Below are positions 28,101-38,979 of a DNA stretch of 64,000 bases, piece after piece (positions within the stretch are counted from its first letter, which is position 1; each line of letters begins with the position of its first letter). The notes beneath the pieces were generated by a model. It was given only the letters and a program-made list of their open reading frames with translations, had not been told where the DNA came from and did no database searches. Location of the stretch: positions 21,003,017-21,067,016 of the forward strand of contig NC_084587.1 in assembly GCF_033807715.1 (NCBI RefSeq). Direction: 5' to 3'. Source of the DNA: Cololabis saira. Taxonomy: Eukaryota > Chordata > Actinopteri > Beloniformes > Belonidae. A program made the translations under genes and the position numbers.

Positions 28101-28711
28101 CAAGCTGTGAAGTAATGGCCTGATGTAGTGGCAGATTTTTTTTTTTCTCCTTTGTATTTGGAGAAAACATATCAAATGGATTAAATGCCATGAAATATTA
28201 AATGGCAGAGTCACACACATCACAGAGCAGACAAAGCACTTATCGTCGAATGTGTTTCCCGACAAAGGAAGAGGCAGCTCAGGCCATTAACAGAGAAAAC
28301 ATCAGTGCAGAGAAAGCAAGACGGTGGTGCATGTGTGGCTGCAAGTCGGTGAGTCAACAACACAAAAACATCTTCTGCTTTTAACTTGGACTAAATCTGC
28401 TTATTTCCAACAAGAATTTTCACTTTGTCCTGTTGTTTAAGACCGAGGCTGCCACTTCAAATACGGCAGTAAAGTCACAAGAGGTCAATAACGTGTCGAG
28501 CCAAAAGCAACGCGCGGTGGCCTCACACCCCCCAGCTATTTCCAGCAGATACGGGGGTCACGCCAGCTGATGCATATCACTGCAGGCTAATCAGATCACT
28601 TGTGACTTCATTGACATTACAGATTGTTAGAAAGTGAAGTGTGGCGCTTCTTAATATGTGATTAAGACGTGCTACGCTCTGTGACAATGCACAATGCTTC
28701 TCCTATCCAGC
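28101..28711. other. Non-coding DNA; one splice-flanked open frame
   Basis: An open frame from ATG at 28202 runs to 28384, with a consensus donor GTGAGT at 28349-28354. Its peptide (KEEAAQAINRENISAEKARR) is non-repetitive, but no clear acceptor and no recognisable family support it. At 28500-28620 a repeat-free stretch contains GATGCATATCACTGCAGGCTAATCAGATC, possibly regulatory. Confidence 0.45.
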
Positions 28712-28761
28712 CCACACACAAACACAAACACAGACACACACACACACACACACACACACAC
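28712..28761. repeat. (CA)n microsatellite
   Basis: An array of about 50 bp with AAACA and AGACA variants at its left end. Confidence 0.93.
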
Positions 28762-29144
28762 CGAGTGGTTTTTCACTGCACTGCACGCATACATACAACA
28801 CATAGTCACAAAAAACAAAATGCTACCCAGAGTCAAAGCTTGCCAGAAAAACACGGGCTGTGGGATGCCAAGGCAGCTGCATTTAACAGTGGCCATTAAA
28901 TGTTATTAATCCAACAGCGCAAACATCTCTACAAAGTCAGCAGAGAGTGCAAACAAATGCTTACACATGTTGCTTTAATACATTGCTCACAACAAAAAGT
29001 GGCTAATGGGTGAAGACTTGAGTGTGATGAGTAAAATTAAAGCAAATGTCGAGGAGCAGTTACACAATCTGGATAAAGAACATTGAAAAATTTCATCTGT
29101 ACCTGAAACACTCAGCGTGATTGAGTGTGTATGCATATGAGTGG

Positions 29145-29145
<1 letters not shown>
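28762..29145. other. Non-coding DNA, no gene seen
   Basis: Short unique interval between microsatellites. Nothing recognisable. Confidence 0.65.
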
Positions 29146-29210
<65 letters not shown>

Positions 29211-29218
29211 GTGTGTGT
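29146..29218. repeat. (GT)n microsatellite
   Basis: A 73-bp GT array with one C substitution near its right end. Confidence 0.97.
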
Positions 29219-29448
29219 CAGTATGCATGTGTACCTTGGCTATACGCCTACCACAGCCTGTACCACTACCCTCCCTTCTCCAAAACCTCCCTAAAATCCT
29301 CCCTGGGCCTCTGGCAATCAAATCCCCATGGCAAGCTGGAGACAGAACAGAGCAGAGCGGAAAGATAGACTGAGAATAAAACATGGGAGCGAAAAAGAAA
29401 TGAAACATAAAATAGTGAGGAAAGGGCCTCCTCCTCCCCCTCCTCCAC

Positions 29449-29450
<2 letters not shown>

Positions 29451-29503
<53 letters not shown>
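29451..29503. repeat. (CA)n microsatellite
   Basis: A perfect 53-bp CA array preceded by a CCTCCTCCTCCCCCTCCTCC stretch. Confidence 0.97.
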
Positions 29504-29505
<2 letters not shown>

Positions 29506-31134
29506 AGCTCAGCGTATGCATTAAAGGATGAAACATTTAATCGTGCTCACCTAGCCACACACGTGAGCCGAGGACATGAAATGTTTATTACATGTCGAAA
29601 AGCCATTTTTCTTTGAACAACAACTTTGGTAATTGGCCGGCACATCCAAAGCCTGCAGTGCAAACACTCAACAACAGTATACCTTGGATTACCAGGTGAA
29701 AGAGGCCGACTCAACTACAAGCCCTGAACAAAATTACTATCATTATCCATAACCATAAATACGCCTGATGATGGCGGTGATGGTTTTAACAATAATAGTT
29801 GCAATTCAGTTCAGAGTGCTTTTTCACATAACAGTGACAGCAATTGTCACATCCCCAACGGAAAAATGAAAGGCTCGGTGCCTTGAGAGCTCTTCTTAGT
29901 TGCCACTGCTGATGGGGCAAATTAGCAAGCGGAGCCAGCAGCAAGGGGTCCTTAAAGACGGATGTAAAAATAGTAGGCTGTCGATTTGCCCGCTGCTCTG
30001 GCACCGCTCCAAAGAAAACAAAATAACAGGAGTTGAGGAATAACAGGAAAAGGGAGAAGCCATGGTGAAAGTATGCCCAAGTTCCTGTCACTTAGCACAG
30101 GTCACACCTAATGTCACCTTCCTCTGGATGCAGAAAGGGAAAGAACGGCTTCTCGGAATAATGTCTTTGCCATATGTTCACATATTTAAATACAACATGC
30201 ACTGCAAAATATAGATGTTTCCTCCTCTCCGTGTTCTTTTGGTTCAGTTACTTATCTGTGATTATCTACTGCGCTGGTGGCCTGGTTACCAAAAGCAACG
30301 CAGATCAGACCTCTCCCAGGTCTTGGTATCCCCATAACTCATGCCACCTCACTCTCTCCCACACATGCGAGACACAGCTCCACTTTAACCCTTTCATAAC
30401 TGCACAAACCTGGGTGACAGCTGCTGCATTCCTGCCGTATCAGTGTGCATGTACATCTGCATGTGTGTGCGTGTGTGTGCGTGTGCGTGTGCGTGTGTGT
30501 GTGTGCCGCTAGCCTGGCCCTGTGCTCATGTCCACCTCATTAGTCAGTGGCGGGGTGGTGACATCCTGAGCGACTGGCTCTTCAAACACACACATTTCCT
30601 CCTCACACCGGCGACTTCTCCCCACGTCAGGAAACTGCCCAGAGACAAATAACTACCAGGCTTCTTTCGAAAGAAATGTAGAGATTGAAACCAAGTCAAA
30701 CCGAGTGAAAATGGAGCTTTTGTGCTGCTCGAACTGACACCCGAAGAAAAGAAGATGTAAGAAAAACAGAGAGGGCGAGAACACAGAAATCCAACTGAAG
30801 CCTATTAGTTTATTCTGCAATAAAGCAACTGTTTTTGAGAAGTATTTCTCATTTTTATATTATTGGAAAGAATGTAATCACACTGATTTATTAAAAAAAA
30901 ACTCAAACCTACATAAATCGTTTGGTCGCAAAATAGAGCACGAATCTCCTCAGTGTTGTGTGATGACATTTTCCACTCAGCTTACAGTTTTTCTATCGAT
31001 TATTTGCCAAAAACCTCTTCAAATAATTAATTTCTTTCCTTTTCCATACACATGCCCACGCATATGCAGGTCCCTGAGAAACGCTCGGCTCCAGTAGATT
31101 TCACTACAGATGGCTCTGCGTTTCTGCCATGCCT

Positions 31135-31137
<3 letters not shown>
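29504..31137. other. Non-coding DNA, no gene seen
   Basis: Unique sequence. The part at 29530-29660 is repeat-free with an E-box-like CACACGTGAG and may be a small regulatory island. An imperfect GT array lies at 30460-30506. TTAACCCTTTCATAA at 30385-30399 resembles one end of a TTAA-type element but no partner end was found nearby. Confidence 0.55.

Positions 31138-31175
<38 letters not shown>
31138..31175. repeat. (CA)n microsatellite
   Basis: A perfect array of about 19 units. Confidence 0.96.
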
Positions 31176-31177
<2 letters not shown>

Positions 31178-31476
31178 TGCACTGCATCCTGCCATATGAA
31201 AAAAAGAGACCCCTTTTTGACTTCCATGATTGCATCTCTACTATCGCTGCACATTATTCAGGCATTCACCATGGCGGTGAGGCAGTCATCTCCTCAGGAC
31301 AAACAGGAAACAGCTGACACGGAGCCCGTGAGTGTTGCTCACATGATGCTTATTGATCGCTGTTTGCCCCGAGAGTCTCGCATACAGAGTCAGGGTCAGT
31401 GCTTACCCATCCTGCAGGGCATTATTGCACAGCTACAGAGGCTGCTCCATGACCCGAAATGCACATGATCAGGCAC

Positions 31477-31480
<4 letters not shown>

Positions 31481-31541
<61 letters not shown>
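31481..31541. repeat. (TA)n microsatellite, about 30 units
   Basis: A perfect TA array, self-complementary and therefore able to form cruciforms, followed by AATAAATAAATC. This is the only long TA array in a window dominated by CA/GT repeats. Confidence 0.97.
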
Positions 31542-31550
<9 letters not shown>

Positions 31551-32710
31551 TCATAAGATATATAATACAATAAAATTGAATTTGTTCAGAAGCTGTCCAA
31601 TTAAAATACGGTGACAAAAAGAAGTAATGGGTCTGAACACGGGGCCGTTTTGATGCATCTGACCATGTACAGTACAGTGAAAAGAAAATAGAAGCTTCAA
31701 ACGTGTGTATGCGTTATATTAAAAATCTAAATCTAAAAATAACTAAAATTAACATAAACATGTCTTTGAATATTAATCAGATGACAGTGCATGCATGGTG
31801 ATGTAATTACTGGAAAAGAAAAAAACAAAAACCTTTGTAAACTAGTTTTAACTATTACAGTTGCAGTGGTCGTATCTCCCTGGTCGATTCTTGGGTAAAT
31901 ACAACGGGGACCACGGCATGAATGGGACTTTGTGCATCCTCCCACTTCGTCAAGCTAGATGGATTCTTAATAGAGCACTCGTACAGTAAATATACAAGTA
32001 GCTGCATCCCCCTTCCCACTCGGCCTTCCACTCATACGTTGCTCCTGCAGAAATAATGCTGCCTTGAGGAAACACGCGCAGCATCAGGAAACACACACAA
32101 GACCAAGAAAAATGCCTGCTGACTGAACACCGCGGTAACCTTTTTTTTTTAGCGCTGCTTATGTTTTCTTGCCACAATTTTACAGTTAGTGAGTGAGATC
32201 TAAGCTCTGCAGAGCCTCAAACCTCTTCCAATCAGCTACCGGATCAAATGCTGACACACAGAATACTCCAAAATGTGAAGAAATGCTGTGTTGCTTCAGA
32301 CACCTATCTCTGTGTGTAAATATGTGGCAGGATTCCTCTGTTAGACAGGTCCCATGTCAGGGGCCTTTTAGTTAAAAGCTCTATTAAAGTTTGTGATTTA
32401 GCAACTGAGGACTAAAGGTGGAGACAGTTTTATAAAATAAGACAGTCGTGAAACAGAGACAGAATGAAAGTGGTGCAGGTGAGGGAATGTGACGAAAATG
32501 TGTTTGAGAAAAGGAGAAGAAGCAGTGAGAGATGTAGAAGTAGAAGACGAAGAAGAAGAAAGAGAAAAAGTAGTGATGGGGGAAGTGGTGCGTGTGTTTT
32601 CTGCAAATCTCCTCTTTCACCTCTGCTCTGCTCTAGCTCTCCATCCAGGGCCAGCCAAGAGACACTTCACCTCGCACCCGCATACACATGGAGCTAGAGC
32701 CAACACACAG
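31542..32710. other. Non-coding DNA, no gene seen
   Basis: AT-rich unique sequence changing to an A+G-rich stretch at 32505-32585 (GAAGAAGAAG). No exon, RNA gene or mobile element was recognised. Confidence 0.65.
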
Positions 32711-32759
32711 GAACACACACACACACACACACACGGGAACAAACACACACACACACGGG

Positions 32760-32843
<84 letters not shown>
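32711..32843. repeat. Compound (CA)n with GGGAACA interruptions
   Basis: CA arrays punctuated by two ACGGGAACA interruptions (about 32733-32741 and 32756-32762), then a perfect array of about 82 bp. The repeated interruption shows that a block of the array has itself been duplicated. Confidence 0.95.
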
Positions 32844-32846
<3 letters not shown>

Positions 32847-33075
32847 GACATACACTCACACAACTGGCACATGACTGTTTAGCCACCCACTCAGAAAAAT
32901 AAATGGCTAAAGCACAGACATGAACGCCTCTACACACACACACACAAATGTCAGCGTCAGAAACAGACACACACTTGACACCAGATACACGGACGTATAG
33001 ACATCCATATGCTCCGTGTGCAACGACCCATCAAAGACAGACATGGAAATAATAACAGCTGAATGTAACCACACG

Positions 33076-33110
33076 TACACACACACACACGCACACACAC
33101 ACACACACAC
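33076..33110. repeat. (CA)n microsatellite
   Basis: Short array with one GC interruption. Confidence 0.9.
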
Positions 33111-33270
33111 TGGCTGTGGATAATTCTACACATATGCGTCAAATCACTCCCTGCAGTCCTACTCGATAGTAAAATTAGAAAAAAAAGCAATGCATATGCA
33201 GCACATATGCAACATGCAACACATCTGTACCCCACCGTGTAAAACAAGGTCCGCAAACATGCATGCACAT

Positions 33271-33271
<1 letters not shown>

Positions 33272-33307
<36 letters not shown>
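33272..33307. repeat. (CA)n microsatellite
   Basis: A perfect array of about 18 units, preceded by an ATGCATGCACATGC run. Confidence 0.95.
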
Positions 33308-33310
<3 letters not shown>

Positions 33311-34540
33311 GTACGCCACTATGAGTCTATCAGTGTTAATAGGCAGATTGGCTTGTACTGTGATCTGCGCTGAAGAGGGTAATATCTACCCCATTTCTAC
33401 ACTCAGACAAAACAAAGCAGAGCTGTTCCACAAATATGTCTGTCATCATGCCCCGAGAGCTAACACCATTCACCTTCAGTGGATTAACACAGACAGGCAG
33501 GACTGTGCAGGCTGCACGCTGCACTGACAGACTACATGGAATAAGGAAAACGTCAATATGACTGCAATATAACACACAATTAAAAGATGTTAAAACATCA
33601 CATAACAGATGAATAAAAGAAGAAATTAAGTCAAACTGTTAAAGTTCAAACTGAACATTTAAGGTGGAAAACAATACCGACTAAAGAAGGAACGTATTTA
33701 TTGTGAAATATTATTTTTGTAATTTGAGGCTGTGTGACAAGCATGCAGTTATAAAGCTACTGCCTCAAGGTTTTACTTTTTATCTGGAAAAAGACATGTT
33801 GTATGAATGTGTCTTGATTATTAACATCATCATAGACTTTTACTCCCTTTCAACATATTTTTTTAAACTGCTAAGCTAAAAAAAAGAGGCCAAAAGAAAA
33901 TGCTTCAAGCCTGAAAGCCTGAGATTTTTTTTTTTTTTTTTTTTTTTTTACACCATTACAGCAGTAAAATTTATTCTAAATGAAAATAATGTCATGCATG
34001 ATGACTTATGTGGTCCTTGTTAATATTATAACTAGCTACTCTTGCTGTATTTGGGAGTAAATGTCTATGTTCTGATTCATATCTCTGCACCACAAAGTGT
34101 GTTCATATGTGATCAGACTCCGTGTGAGAAGAAGCAGCAGCACTGAGAGCAGAGAGAAGTCATAGGCTTTAATGCCACTGTACCTCTTCCAGGTCTCGGC
34201 CCATAGTCGACCTGTCGCACTTCAAAGGAAGCCGCGTTACAGCACCCTTGCAAAAAGAAAAGGAAGAGGCTATTTTAGAGGTAGTTTGAGACTGAAAACA
34301 TACGCTGATGATTTCTTCCTCTTCTTCTTTTTTGTGTCTTCCTCGGAGATCGGCTCTGAGCCTGGGTGGCCTCTCCAGATCCCCAGGTGGAGGTGAAGCC
34401 ACATTTTACGAGCCCTCCAAATCCTTAAGTTAGTTCCCACGTTCCACCGACTTGAAGCGGAGGAGGAAAAAAATAGGAAAAAAAAGAAAAGGAAAAAAAA
34501 AAGGGAAAGACGCGGCCTCCGGCTGCTGTGTTGTGGAGGA
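33308..34540. other. Non-coding DNA with a T25 tract
   Basis: AT-rich unique sequence, poly(T) at 33925-33949, and an A+G-rich stretch at 34465-34510. The T25 could mark an inverted retroelement tail, but no element body was recognised. Confidence 0.6.
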
Positions 34541-35400
34541 AATATCCCTGATGAGCCAATTAGGCCCGTGGTATCACTTAACTCCGGAGTTTTTAACTTG
34601 CAAGGGTCGATATTCAGAGCCACGCATGTAGAGCAGCGGGTCAATTAATGCTCCAAATATTATCTCTCCGTAATGCCTGGGAAATAATTAAACTCCTGAC
34701 TAATGTTTGTATTTTTTTTTCCTCCATAAAAAGCAATTATGAAAGTTCCCTCTCGCAGTGTTGTTTAAAATGCGCACCGATTTCGGAACGTTAAGAAGCT
34801 CGGAAAATAGGTAGAGATATTTATCGAATCAATTGAATTGATTTCATTTAAATTGCATGCAGTTTATGTCCTTTTGTGTTGACACTAAAGTGGATTGTGG
34901 AGGACGTGAATCTGCCGGAATGTGACTGAGAAAAAAAAAATTCCTTCAAGATGAAAAAAAAAGAGGCCTAAACGAAAAATGTTAATTATTCTCCTTCTTT
35001 TGTGCCTTTTCGTTGTTTTGAGGATAAAACGCACAAATAATTATTGCATGCGGATTGATTATCAATGTAGACTCGTAAAAATCCTAATTTAATAAGAGAC
35101 GTTAAACGTTTTAATTTATCATTTGTTGTTTGTTTGTTTTTTTGCATCAGCACTGACTCCATCAAGAGAATATTATATTGTCTTGTCTATATCAAAATTA
35201 ATTAATTTGAACCATTAACTGCAGTCGAAATATAAAAAGTGTTATTTTTAAATTAATCTCGACTTTAGATCGTTTTCATTTCGATATTGGAGGCATGTGT
35301 TGCTGTTTCTTTTGTGAGGCAAAACACCGTGAGGACAATCAAAATCAAACAAAAAACACACAAGACGAGTTTTACGACCGTTGATTCGTAATAAGCTGTC
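34541..35400. promoter_or_regulatory. Candidate conserved regulatory cluster
   Basis: A long, almost microsatellite-free AT-rich stretch packed with homeodomain-type cores: TCAATTAATG (34641-34650), ATAATTAAAC (34684-34693), the near-palindrome AATCAATTGAATTGATT (34827-34843, 8-bp arms around one G), and AAATTAATTAATTT (35205-35218, a perfect 14-bp palindrome). It leads directly into the TATA/first-exon candidate at 35.4 kb on the plus strand, so it may be that gene's proximal regulatory region. Conservation is inferred. Confidence 0.4.
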
Positions 35401-35424
35401 TTTTACTTGCAGTTTCGTGGAGTT

Positions 35425-35431
35425 TATATAA
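35425..35431 (+). promoter_or_regulatory. TATA box of candidate promoter
   Basis: TATATAA sits 80 bp upstream of a good-context ATG, with a transcription start expected about 25-35 bp downstream (35450-35465). An alternative reading is that TTTTACTTGCAG (35401-35412) is a splice acceptor, in which case this TATA would lie inside an exon. Confidence 0.35.
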
Positions 35432-35510
35432 CCCGGGATGATCAGACACCTGCTGCAAACTGCATCTTACTTCGAGGCTGTGGTTTAAAGCCTGGATTTA
35501 AATTAAGAAA

Positions 35511-35542
35511 ATGCCATCCTCCGAAGCAGATATGTTTGGTGT
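35511..35542 (+). CDS. Possible short first coding exon, unidentified
   Basis: ATG at 35511 has A at -3 (AAGAAAATGCC), a good vertebrate initiation context. Translation gives MPSSEADMFG and then two bases of the next codon before the consensus donor GTAAGT (35543-35548), so it would splice in phase 2. Without splicing the frame stops after 11 codons. Upstream lie a TATA box and a repeat-free leader of about 50 nt. I do not recognise the peptide, and no downstream exon is assignable in the window. This could equally be a short upstream open frame or chance. Confidence 0.3.
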
Positions 35543-35559
35543 GTAAGTTTTAGATCGTG

Positions 35560-36720
35560 TGTGTGGATGTCAGCAGTATTGCCAAAGGTGTGTTCCTGGC
35601 GATGCGCTCTGCCTTTACGCAGCTGCTGCGTCTCTCTCTTGACCGCAGCTTTCTCACTTTTTTGCGTGCGTATCGATCAGCTATAATTGGGCCTAACAAC
35701 GATAAAACACCGCATCTCTTGTGTCAAGCAGGTGATCTTTACGGGAGAGAGGGAGCGATCGCAAGTCCATAACGCATTCCTCTCCAACACCCCAGGGTGC
35801 GCCGGGCTCGGCAAACACAAAGTCATTATCGGTTAGATTCCAATGAGGAGGTTTCTGTCAAGGAACTGGCTTTCCTTCGGAGAATTTATGCCATGCCCAC
35901 TAAACATGGGGATATGTCTTTTAAATGATGTGAGATAAAATACATATCAAACGAGTCCCATGGTTGATTACATTGAAACAACGGTGCGCGTTTATTTAAA
36001 AAAAAAAAAAAAAAGAAAGAAAGAAAAATAGGGAGACAAAAGTGGGGTGACAGCAGACAGAACGCAGGGGCCCATCCACCTGCTCCTGCCGGTGGAGCTG
36101 GAGAAAAGAAACTTCTTGGCCTCGATACAACCCACCCATCTCTATTAATCCACGCAGAGAATCAGTAGTTTGTATGATCGTTACTTGGGAAAAAAAATAA
36201 AATAAAAAGGAGGGGTGCAAAATTAAGTCCCCATGTCATCTTCAATTTCATTTTTTGGGGGTGAGATTAGGTTATTTCAAAAAGAAACTAGTCCCATGTT
36301 ATTATTAAACAATTCTTAAAAGTCACGCAGACGTATGTTGTTCCTTTTGTCATTGTTTGTGATTTCATCACATCCATCTTAAGAGTCAAAGAAAATGATT
36401 CAAACTGCATTTTCAAAATAAAGAATGTAATGGGAAACAGAACAAGTTCGTCTCCATGGGACCGCTGTGGAGCTGTTGCGCAAGAGCCGCTGTGGTATGG
36501 GTGCGTAACAGCATGTGCATGGTACGGAGAGCTTGCAGGTCCCGCTGTGATTAACTGCAACCAAACAACCATCCACTATCTTTACTTCTCCCCCTCAAAA
36601 CACACACACACGCGCACACGTAGAGCATTGCTCAAGACGGGACCCTCGTTCCTCCTCCCTTTCCCTGCGCCTGATATTCATCCAACGAAAACCACTTAAT
36701 CCCTTAAAAATAACCATCTT
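35560..36720. other. Non-coding DNA, partly island-like
   Basis: The part at 35780-35950 (GGTGCGCCGGGCTCGGC; TCATTATCGGTTAGATTCC) is repeat-free and may be regulatory. Further right is an A-rich run at 35998-36030 and unique sequence. No convincing exon. Confidence 0.55.
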
Positions 36721-36723
36721 GTG

Positions 36724-36773
36724 CAGGAGAAAGGGGGTGGGAGGGGGGGTTATGAGGAGGGGGGGGGGGGGGG
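36724..36773. repeat. G-rich tract ending in G15
   Basis: AAGGGGGTGGGAGGGGGGG followed by a run of 15 G (36759-36773). It meets the simple four-G-run criterion for a G-quadruplex on the plus strand and abuts the CpG-dense patch. Confidence 0.9.
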
Positions 36774-36814
36774 TAAATACTTGAAAAGTTACAGATCAAG
36801 CATAGATAAACACC

Positions 36815-36975
36815 CGGCGATAAGAGGCGAGCAGCGTCGGGAGGGGAGCGCGGATCCTCCGCTGCGCAGCGCTCCGTTATCACCAGGACTTTTCCAGGCG
36901 CGGCTCGGTCCGTCCGCGGCTCCTCAGCCGCTCTGCAGCCGCGCAAAGGGACTTCCTGCTCCGGCCACATGAAGT
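36815..36975. promoter_or_regulatory. CpG-dense patch, possible promoter
   Basis: I count about 19 CpG in roughly 150 bp (GTCGGGAGGGG, GAGCGCGG, CTGCGCAGCGC, GGCGCGGCTCGG, CCGTCCGCGG), far above the rest of the window, with an ETS-type GGAAGT on the minus strand. This is short for a CpG island but fits an unmethylated promoter or enhancer core. Either strand could be transcribed; on the minus strand it would be an internal alternative promoter of the 37.7-39.2 kb gene. Confidence 0.45.
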
Positions 36976-37170
36976 TAATTAGGCCGTTCCCAGAGGGGTG
37001 CCTCTGCCCGAGTCTTTATCGGCACTCAGGTCACAAAAACACGGCTTTTTGCTTGCTTTTAAACTCCACACCCTCACAGACCAATTACTGAGAATTAGGC
37101 ATCTGTGCAAGGAGTCCGGGACAAGGGGCACTGTAACCCCCTCAGATGCCCATGGACATGAATTATCTGG
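36976..37170. promoter_or_regulatory. Candidate conserved island beside CpG patch
   Basis: Repeat-free sequence with AGTTAATTAGGCC (36972-36984), CTCAGGTCACAAA (37025-37037, containing a nuclear-receptor half-site AGGTCA) and CCAATTACTGAGAATTAGGC (37081-37100). No open frame stands out. Confidence 0.35.
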
Positions 37171-37673
37171 TGTTGTGTGAAGCTCCAACTAAAATGTGTG
37201 TTTTACAAATGCACAAAATATCATTATTTTTAGTGGTTATATGCAAAAGAAAATTATGAACAGTGGAATCATGAATTGTATTAATAAAAATCAAAGGGAT
37301 CACACATGGATGGCATTGTGTGTCACAACATAAAGGCATGCAAGCATTTACTCTGATACACTCCTATAGGAGGGGTAAGTTTCCAATAAATTAATTTCTA
37401 AATAAGGATTCACATAAGGAATGTCACAAAGAAAACAAGACCACAACAATCATTCACTCTCCCTCGGATTACACACCAACTGATGCACATTCGACACACA
37501 AACACTTTCTTGGACCGAGATATTGTAAATATTAACAGAGCAAACATGTCAACACACACCAAGAGAAGAAAAATAAAGTTTGGCTTCACAGAATGAAAAT
37601 GTGAACAACGCGAGAGGACAGAGGATGTGTCGGCTGAAGAGAGGGGTGAGGAGATGAGGCTGAGCTGACGTAC
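37171..37673 (-). other. Start of intron after the 339-nt exon
   Basis: Begins on the minus strand with the donor GTACGT (37673-37668) and continues leftward. AT-rich unique sequence with no further exon recognised. The intron's acceptor is not identifiable, so the intron may extend beyond the window. Confidence 0.5.
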
Positions 37674-38012
37674 CTGCTGGGACATTCTGTAGAGGAGGTT
37701 GCTGTCAGTGCTCTGCTGCTGCCATGTCCCCATGAAGCCCGGCTGCTCAGCACTAGGCGGTCTGGTGCTGAACTGCATGGAGCTTTCGCCTGCACCCTCA
37801 GCACTGCTGCTAACAATGCTAACGCCACCCAGACCACTTCTGCCGCCGCCGCTGCTCTGACTACTGGGGGGGATGCTCACGCAAACGCCAGCTGTGCCGG
37901 TGGGTCCGTTAGCCGGAGCTGAAGGTGGCCTGGGCGGCTCCGGGTCGCTGCTGGGCTCTGGTGGGACCGTGTCACACTCGCTGCCTTTCACATCCAACTC
38001 TGCCTCCTTGGA
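37674..38012 (-). CDS. Coding exon of an unidentified gene
   Basis: A 339-nt exon (113 codons, phase 0 at both ends). The 3' splice site is a long pyrimidine tract ending CTGTCTAAG; the donor is CAG|GTACGT. The peptide starts SKEAELDVKGSECDTVPPEP, is rich in Ser, Pro and Gly in the middle (intrinsically disordered, with SSGGG and SSS runs), and ends with a more sequence-specific motif, RPPSAEQPGFMGTWQQQ then STDSNLLYRMSQQ, before the splice site. No membrane segment, zinc finger or catalytic motif is visible. It would follow directly on the ATG at the end of the upstream exon. The frame is open further upstream to 38165, but that part translates the pyrimidine tract (FFFFSPPS), which argues against coding there. 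I could not name the family. Confidence 0.65.
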
Positions 38013-38979
38013 CTTAGACAGAGAGAGGGAGACACGGGGAGGGAGGGCAGGAGGGATGTGGGAGTGTGAAGGAGGAGAGAAGAAAAAGAAGTAAGTGAAG
38101 GTGGGTTCTTTTGGGGTCGTGCTGGCTTTTTTTTTATCCTTCTTGCTTTTCAAGGAGGATAACAAGGGAAGGGGAGATGGAGGAGTAGATGAGTGTGAGA
38201 GGTTTCTTGGCAGCTGTGGTGGCAGAGCAGTATGTTTGTATTTGTGTGTGTGTGTGTGTGTGTGGAGTTAAATCTCATGTAGAAAGAGAAAAAAGAAGGC
38301 TTGCAATGAATTTCCTTGGGGGCCTCATCTTGGACAGGGGAGATGAGCAGACCACTGGAGGTGAAGAAGGATGGGGAGAAGGATGGAAATGGGAAAGAAG
38401 GACCCGATGAAAAGGTGAGCAAGAATGGAATAGACAAAATAAAGGGGGGGTTTGTTGGGATTAGTGACATGGAGGTGCATGCCGGTGTCCGTATCCTCTG
38501 TTTTTGTTGTAATCCATCTGTCACTCAATTTGATCCTGAACGTGGACTCGAGTCAGACACACTTGCATACAAACACACACAGCGGAGCCAATGTTTACCT
38601 GTCTGCACACAGTCAAACACACACGCACGCAAATAATGATGTGAGAGTAAATCACAGACGATAAAAAGTTAACCTGGGAGCAACACATGCACGGTGGTAC
38701 TGGAAATAAGTTTGTTGTGAGGAATTATTTCTTTGTCACGACTAAACTCTAAAAAAAAAAAAAAAACTAGAAAAAATTAAATAAGGTATGTTAACTGTGG
38801 CAAAGAAGAACCCCACCAAAGTAAATCTGAAAAGGTCTAAAATTACAATTTGTATCTCAAAAAAGGGAGAAAAAAAAATCTGTCAAGGAATCAAAAAATA
38901 AAATTAAAAAAAAGTCAAAATCCAAAAAGTTCCATCAAAGCAAAAAGTGGTGTCAATAGAAAGCACAAATGCTTCTTAC
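38013..38979 (-). other. Intron 1 of the minus-strand gene
   Basis: 967 bp bounded on the minus strand by donor GTAAGA (38979-38974) and acceptor TAAG (38016-38013). It contains a short GT array (38244-38263), a G-rich run near 38443-38450 and an A-rich stretch at 38752-38765 and 38860-38915. No internal exon is apparent. Confidence 0.5.

Noticed and set aside
30385..30399. TTAACCCTTTCATAA as a second piggyBac-type element end
   Set aside because: No matching inverted end followed by TTAA was found nearby.
38013..38165. Upstream in-frame extension of the 339-nt exon to an ATG at 38165
   Set aside because: The extension translates the pyrimidine tract of the splice acceptor (FFFFSPPS and PPRVSLSLS), so it is better read as intron.
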